Origin: Euclidia mi
Taxonomy: Eukaryota; Arthropoda; Insecta; Lepidoptera; Erebidae
Direction: 5' to 3'
Assembly (NCBI GenBank): GCA_944739405.2
Contig: OX123199.2
Coordinates: 3,399,898-3,463,897 of the forward strand
Length of the DNA: 64,000 bases
This document shows positions 63,902 through 64,000 of this stretch, piece after piece. A program made the position numbers and the translations under genes. How positions within the stretch are numbered: the first letter of the stretch is position 1; every line of letters begins with the position of its first letter. The notes beneath the pieces were generated by a model, which saw nothing but the letters and a program-made list of their open reading frames with translations, made no database searches and was not told where the DNA came from.

Positions 63902-64000
63902 ACCAAATATACTATTGCTCTAATGTTTCACACGGAATGAAATGGGTTGTGTCAGTTTATTTGTATAACGTGTCACCACAAGAAAAAGTATAGCTATTGA

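Larger units (their letters stand above)
62715..64000 (-). mobile_element. CR1-like element, 3' half, runs out of the window
   Basis: The tail complement AATCAAATCAAATGAAATCA (62715) is the 3' end on the minus strand. A 3' UTR follows to about 63260, then the coding remnant 63725-63261. It is interrupted by the hAT MITE (63711-63901). The frame appears to continue beyond 63909 with further breaks. Confidence 0.7.

Overview
The window is typical of a lepidopteran (moth or butterfly) nuclear genome. It is AT-rich, contains no bacterial-style gene blocks, and is dominated by transposable elements. The lepidopteran diagnosis is an inference. It rests on tRNA-headed SINEs with lepidopteran-type bodies, Helitrons ending in the CTAG-GCTGCTGCCCGCG signature, CR1-like and RTE-like non-LTR retrotransposons, and many short foldback MITEs. 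No complete host gene is visible. Two short stretches on the minus strand could be host exons: 1497-1698, with a start codon, signal peptide and GTGAGT donor, and 17252-17463, with plausible splice sites. A GC-rich block at 34085-34316 could be a promoter or first exon.

Layout. 1-8170: hairpins, a TA-flanked MITE, the candidate secreted-protein exon, an old Helitron (2158-3553) with a decayed helicase remnant, and a possible 2.8 kb inverted-repeat element (5281-8119). 8171-17170: a Helitron cluster. H1 (minus) keeps the N-terminal half of the Rep-helicase, H1b is an inverted 3' end, and H2 carries the helicase half. Between them lies a non-LTR remnant with a GC-rich poly(A) retroposon inserted in it. 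17171-23760: the second candidate exon, a 288 bp Helitron, then a nearly complete CR1-like retrotransposon (ORF1, ORF2, 3' UTR, minus strand) with an internal tandem duplication. 25130-30735: a 5S-rRNA-like SINE, tRNA SINEs and an RTE-type reverse transcriptase with one in-frame stop. 30770-33118: a truncated CR1-like element with a perfect 781 bp hexamer array at its 3' end, carrying a 276 bp repeat found again without any difference at 37981. 33119-48320: SINEs, foldbacks, GGTTCCG-type elements (one with about five 300 bp tandem units) and two abutting hAT-type MITEs. 48331-51973 (H3) and 58315-61968 (H4): two more Helitrons of the H2 family. 53788-57930: foldback MITEs. 62715-64000: a CR1-like 3' half with an hAT MITE inserted in it.

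The nesting can be read as a history. The helicase-half Helitrons acquired SINE-D first (seen in H2, H3, H4). SINE-B came later, near the 3' end (H1b, H2, H3); H1 and H4 keep the empty site. The SINEs fall into groups sharing 3' tails. One group ends in GATGAT like the RTE element here, which suggests RTE machinery mobilised it. Most reverse transcriptase and helicase frames are broken. The CR1-like element at 18140-23760 is the least damaged. I found no CRISPR array, operon, phage or defence system. The unusual content is retrotransposon and Helitron structure.
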